NCBI GenBank assembly: GCA_005777235.1 | Contig: SXND01000001.1 | Coordinates: 1 to 32,707, forward strand | Reading direction: 5' to 3' | DNA: 32,707 nucleotides | Source of the DNA: Pseudomonadota bacterium | Lineage (GTDB): Bacteria > Tectomicrobia > Entotheonellia > Entotheonellales > Entotheonellaceae | Shown here: positions 31,022 through 32,707 of the stretch, piece after piece | Numbering within the stretch: position 1 is the first letter of the stretch | Layout: each line of letters starts with the position of its first letter | The notes under the pieces: model-generated | What the model saw: only the letters and a program-made list of their open reading frames with translations | Databases searched by the model: none | Told to the model about the DNA's origin: nothing | Position numbers and translations under genes: made by a program

Positions 31022-32707
31022 TTAGAAGCGCGCGCGGAAACGGGCTTCCCCTACCAACGCGAGGTCACCGCCACTGCACGAGGTGCTCCCACAGGTGGCC
31101 AGGCGCCCGATGTCCTTGTAGCCTTCTCCCGGAATAGCGATGTTCCCCGAAATCCGGATGTCAAAATGAGGGTTCAGCGTCCACTGATACACGCCGCCCA
31201 CTTCGTAGTATTGGGAACGGTGGATGCTCCGGCGCCCCTGGGCCACGAGCTGCGGCGCAAAGGCACTGTCCAGTAAGTCGGTCTTCGCCAGGCCGCGATA
31301 CACGAACCAACCGGTGAGCTCGTGGCCTTTGGAGGGCGAGACGCGCACGCCTACCGGGATGAGTACCGTGCCAGGGTTGGAGTACGTGGTCGCTAGGCCC
31401 AGATGGGACGTGTTGCCAATACGCTCATTGAAGGGATTCCCCGTCGAATGGGCGCACTCCGCCCCCGATATCCCGCCCCCAGAGCCGAGGACTGCGGCCC
31501 CCTGGTGCGCAAGAGTGCTGTTTCCCGTCACGCCTTGGAGGCGCGCTGGACAGGCGTAGTCGCGGGTCGCGAAGGCATTGCTGGTCTCAAGATGGGCAAA
31601 GAAGGGTGTCCCGGTAATCAGCGTAATTTCGCGCTGCGGTAGGGTGGCAAAGCCATGGAGTTGGTTATCCGTGGGATCGCCGTCGCCCGAGCCGTAGACC
31701 ACACCCACAAAGGGCCGCACAAGGCCGAAGTCGGCTTCGGCATAGGCCACCACCCCGCCGGCGAAAATATCGTACTTCCGCGCTGCTGCTACCCCCAGGG
31801 GACGTCCTGCGGTCCCACCGTGGCTTGTCCCCGTCAGGAGGTTCCCTTGGAGCAGAGCCCGTACTGGTCCCAACGTGCCGCTCCAACTGGCCATGATCAA
31901 CACGCTGTCGTTTTTCTGGCCGGTGAAGCCTAGGCCGGCACGTACACCAACAGCCTGCGTGTCCGCGCCACTGAAGCGATCGCGAAAGTAGGTCACGTCG
32001 AGTTGCACCTTGTGCGGCTTGAAGTCATACCAGCCACTGAAGGTGTAGTAGATGAAATCGTTATCGTTGGCCAACCCGAGGCGCTGCGATTCATTCTGTA
32101 TCACTGCGGCGGCCATGGCCCCAAACGGTCCCTGCTCGACAAAGAGCGCCAAGCGGGGATCATCATCACCCACCAGCCCTGCCTGATCTTGGATCCACAG
32201 GTCGGCCCCGAGGCGCAGACGGAGAGGCGTGCCGGCAAATTGATAATCAATCCAGTATCGTTCAATGTGGAAAGCGGGATTTTCCGTAGCGGCGGCCCGA
32301 CCAAACACGTCTGTCCCGCCAGGATTCGAGGTGTTGGCACGATCATCAATCAGGCTCCCGTCAAACACTGCTTGATGTTCGAACAAGAGGTGCATCGACA
32401 GGTTCTTCTGATAGCGGAACTCGGCGCCAAAACGTAGCTCAGCGTACGATCCGTCGAAATCACCTTCGTGGGTTGCGGTGCTCCCTGGATCTCGCGCGCT
32501 GGTGCGGTCACGGACCTTGCCATCAAAGTCATTATTATGCACCGTGCGGTAACGGACATCCGCTGCCCCCAGGATGTGCATAAACACCTCATTCCCGACT
32601 TCCAGCCAATTCCCGAGCCGTACTACCGACTGCGGCGTTGACTGGGCGGCGACTACGGACACTGCCACGAGTATCAACACACCAACGAGGGCGACCAGGA
32701 CAGCACA
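31022..32707 (-). CDS. Outer-membrane beta-barrel protein (porin-like), 5' end outside the window
   Basis: At least 561 residues; the frame is open to the window edge, so the true start lies beyond it. The first visible residues (AVLVALVGVLILVAVSVVAA) are the core of a signal peptide. The mature part has alternating amphipathic strands with aromatic belts (IERYWIDYQFAGTPLRLRLG, DFIYYTFSGWYDF, VQLDVTYFRDRF) and ends in RARF, the terminal Phe used as the outer-membrane assembly signal. Two Cys pairs near the C-terminus (YACPARL...AEC, ATCGSTSC) could form loop disulfides. It resembles long alginate/AlgE-like or other large porins, but no specific family is recognised. The stop is TAA or TAG-class at 31022 just downstream of the terminal Phe. 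Confidence 0.75.
   Translation of the reverse strand, partial: CAVLVALVGVLILVAVSVVAAQSTPQSVVRLGNWLEVGNEVFMHILGAADVRYRTVHNNDFDGKVRDRTSARDPGSTATHEGDFDGSYAELRFGAEFRYQKNLSMHLLFEHQAVFDGSLIDDRANTSNPGGTDVFGRAAATENPAFHIERYWIDYQFAGTPLRLRLGADLWIQDQAGLVGDDDPRLALFVEQGPFGAMAAAVIQNESQRLGLANDNDFIYYTFSGWYDFKPHKVQLDVTYFRDRFSGADTQAVGVRAGLGFTGQKNDSVLIMASWSGTLGPVRALLQGNLLTGTSHGGTAGRPLGVAAARKYDIFAGGVVAYAEADFGLVRPFVGVVYGSGDGDPTDNQLHGFATLPQREITLITGTPFFAHLETSNAFATRDYACPARLQGVTGNSTLAHQGAAVLGSGGGISGAECAHSTGNPFNERIGNTSHLGLATTYSNPGTVLIPVGVRVSPSKGHELTGWFVYRGLAKTDLLDSAFAPQLVAQGRRSIHRSQYYEVGGVYQWTLNPHFDIRISGNIAIPGEGYKDIGRLATCGSTSCSGGDLALVGEARFRARF

Noticed and set aside
1..32707. CRISPR array, tRNA or rRNA genes
   Set aside because: I found no regularly spaced direct repeats of CRISPR type, no cloverleaf with a TTC-type arm, and no rRNA-like stretch.

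Overview
The window is a GC-rich, gene-dense segment, about 90% coding on both strands, from a Gram-negative bacterium with an outer membrane. It ends in an outer-membrane beta-barrel gene and encodes several signal-peptide proteins, a YceI protein and a secretin-type STN protein. The mixture of families (type-2 PyrF, HflX with a long N-terminal extension, MucR-type regulator, PPOX flavoproteins, an Rv2466c-like DsbA protein, nSTAND conflict proteins) recalls uncultured lineages such as Tectomicrobia/Entotheonella or other soil or marine candidate phyla. That placement is an impression, not a demonstrated assignment. I see no tRNA, rRNA or CRISPR array.

Layout. 1-1700: an apparently non-coding stretch with a transposon-associated motif, then a 1.22-kb IS630-family insertion sequence whose two reading frames join by a -1 frameshift at an A8 run. 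1707-4721: a minus-strand run of yceI, a gene fusing an inositol-phosphate cytidylyltransferase-like domain to an AlkA-type DNA glycosylase, and a DUF2520 Rossmann protein. 5028-6614: a DHA2 multidrug exporter, with two IS200/IS605-like hairpins upstream. 7100-12304: a small unknown gene, a PPOX flavoprotein, a secreted FGE-like protein, an Rv2466c-like DsbA protein, a tandem UspA protein and a tandem SagB-type nitroreductase. 12484-12684: a relic of a type I restriction-modification methylase (HsdM). 12901-15610: hflX and pyrF on the minus strand. 15761-18187: gcvT, gcvH and a LipM-type octanoyltransferase, a lipoate/glycine-cleavage operon on the plus strand. 18206-25000: envelope and lipid-catabolism genes, a MucR regulator and several small proteins.

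25158-30754 is the most unusual part: three overlapping minus-strand genes forming a STAND-type conflict cassette. In transcription order they are (i) a coiled-coil/SIR2-like protein, (ii) a membrane-anchored nSTAND ATPase with a HEAT-repeat sensor, and (iii) a coiled-coil/TIR protein. The coiled coils of (i) and (iii) are clearly related. The SIR2 domain has lost both catalytic residues. Each gene carries one disrupting lesion: an in-frame amber codon in (i), another in (ii), and a frame change in (iii). The cassette is therefore either freshly decaying, gated by recoding, or affected by assembly errors. Its HEAT region contains near-identical DNA repeats, a sign of recent sensor expansion.

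Other points of interest are the cytidylyltransferase-AlkA fusion, the Rv2466c-like protein outside an obvious actinobacterial setting, two -10 boxes embedded in perfect palindromes, and a hairpin that covers the ribosome binding site of the DUF2520 gene.
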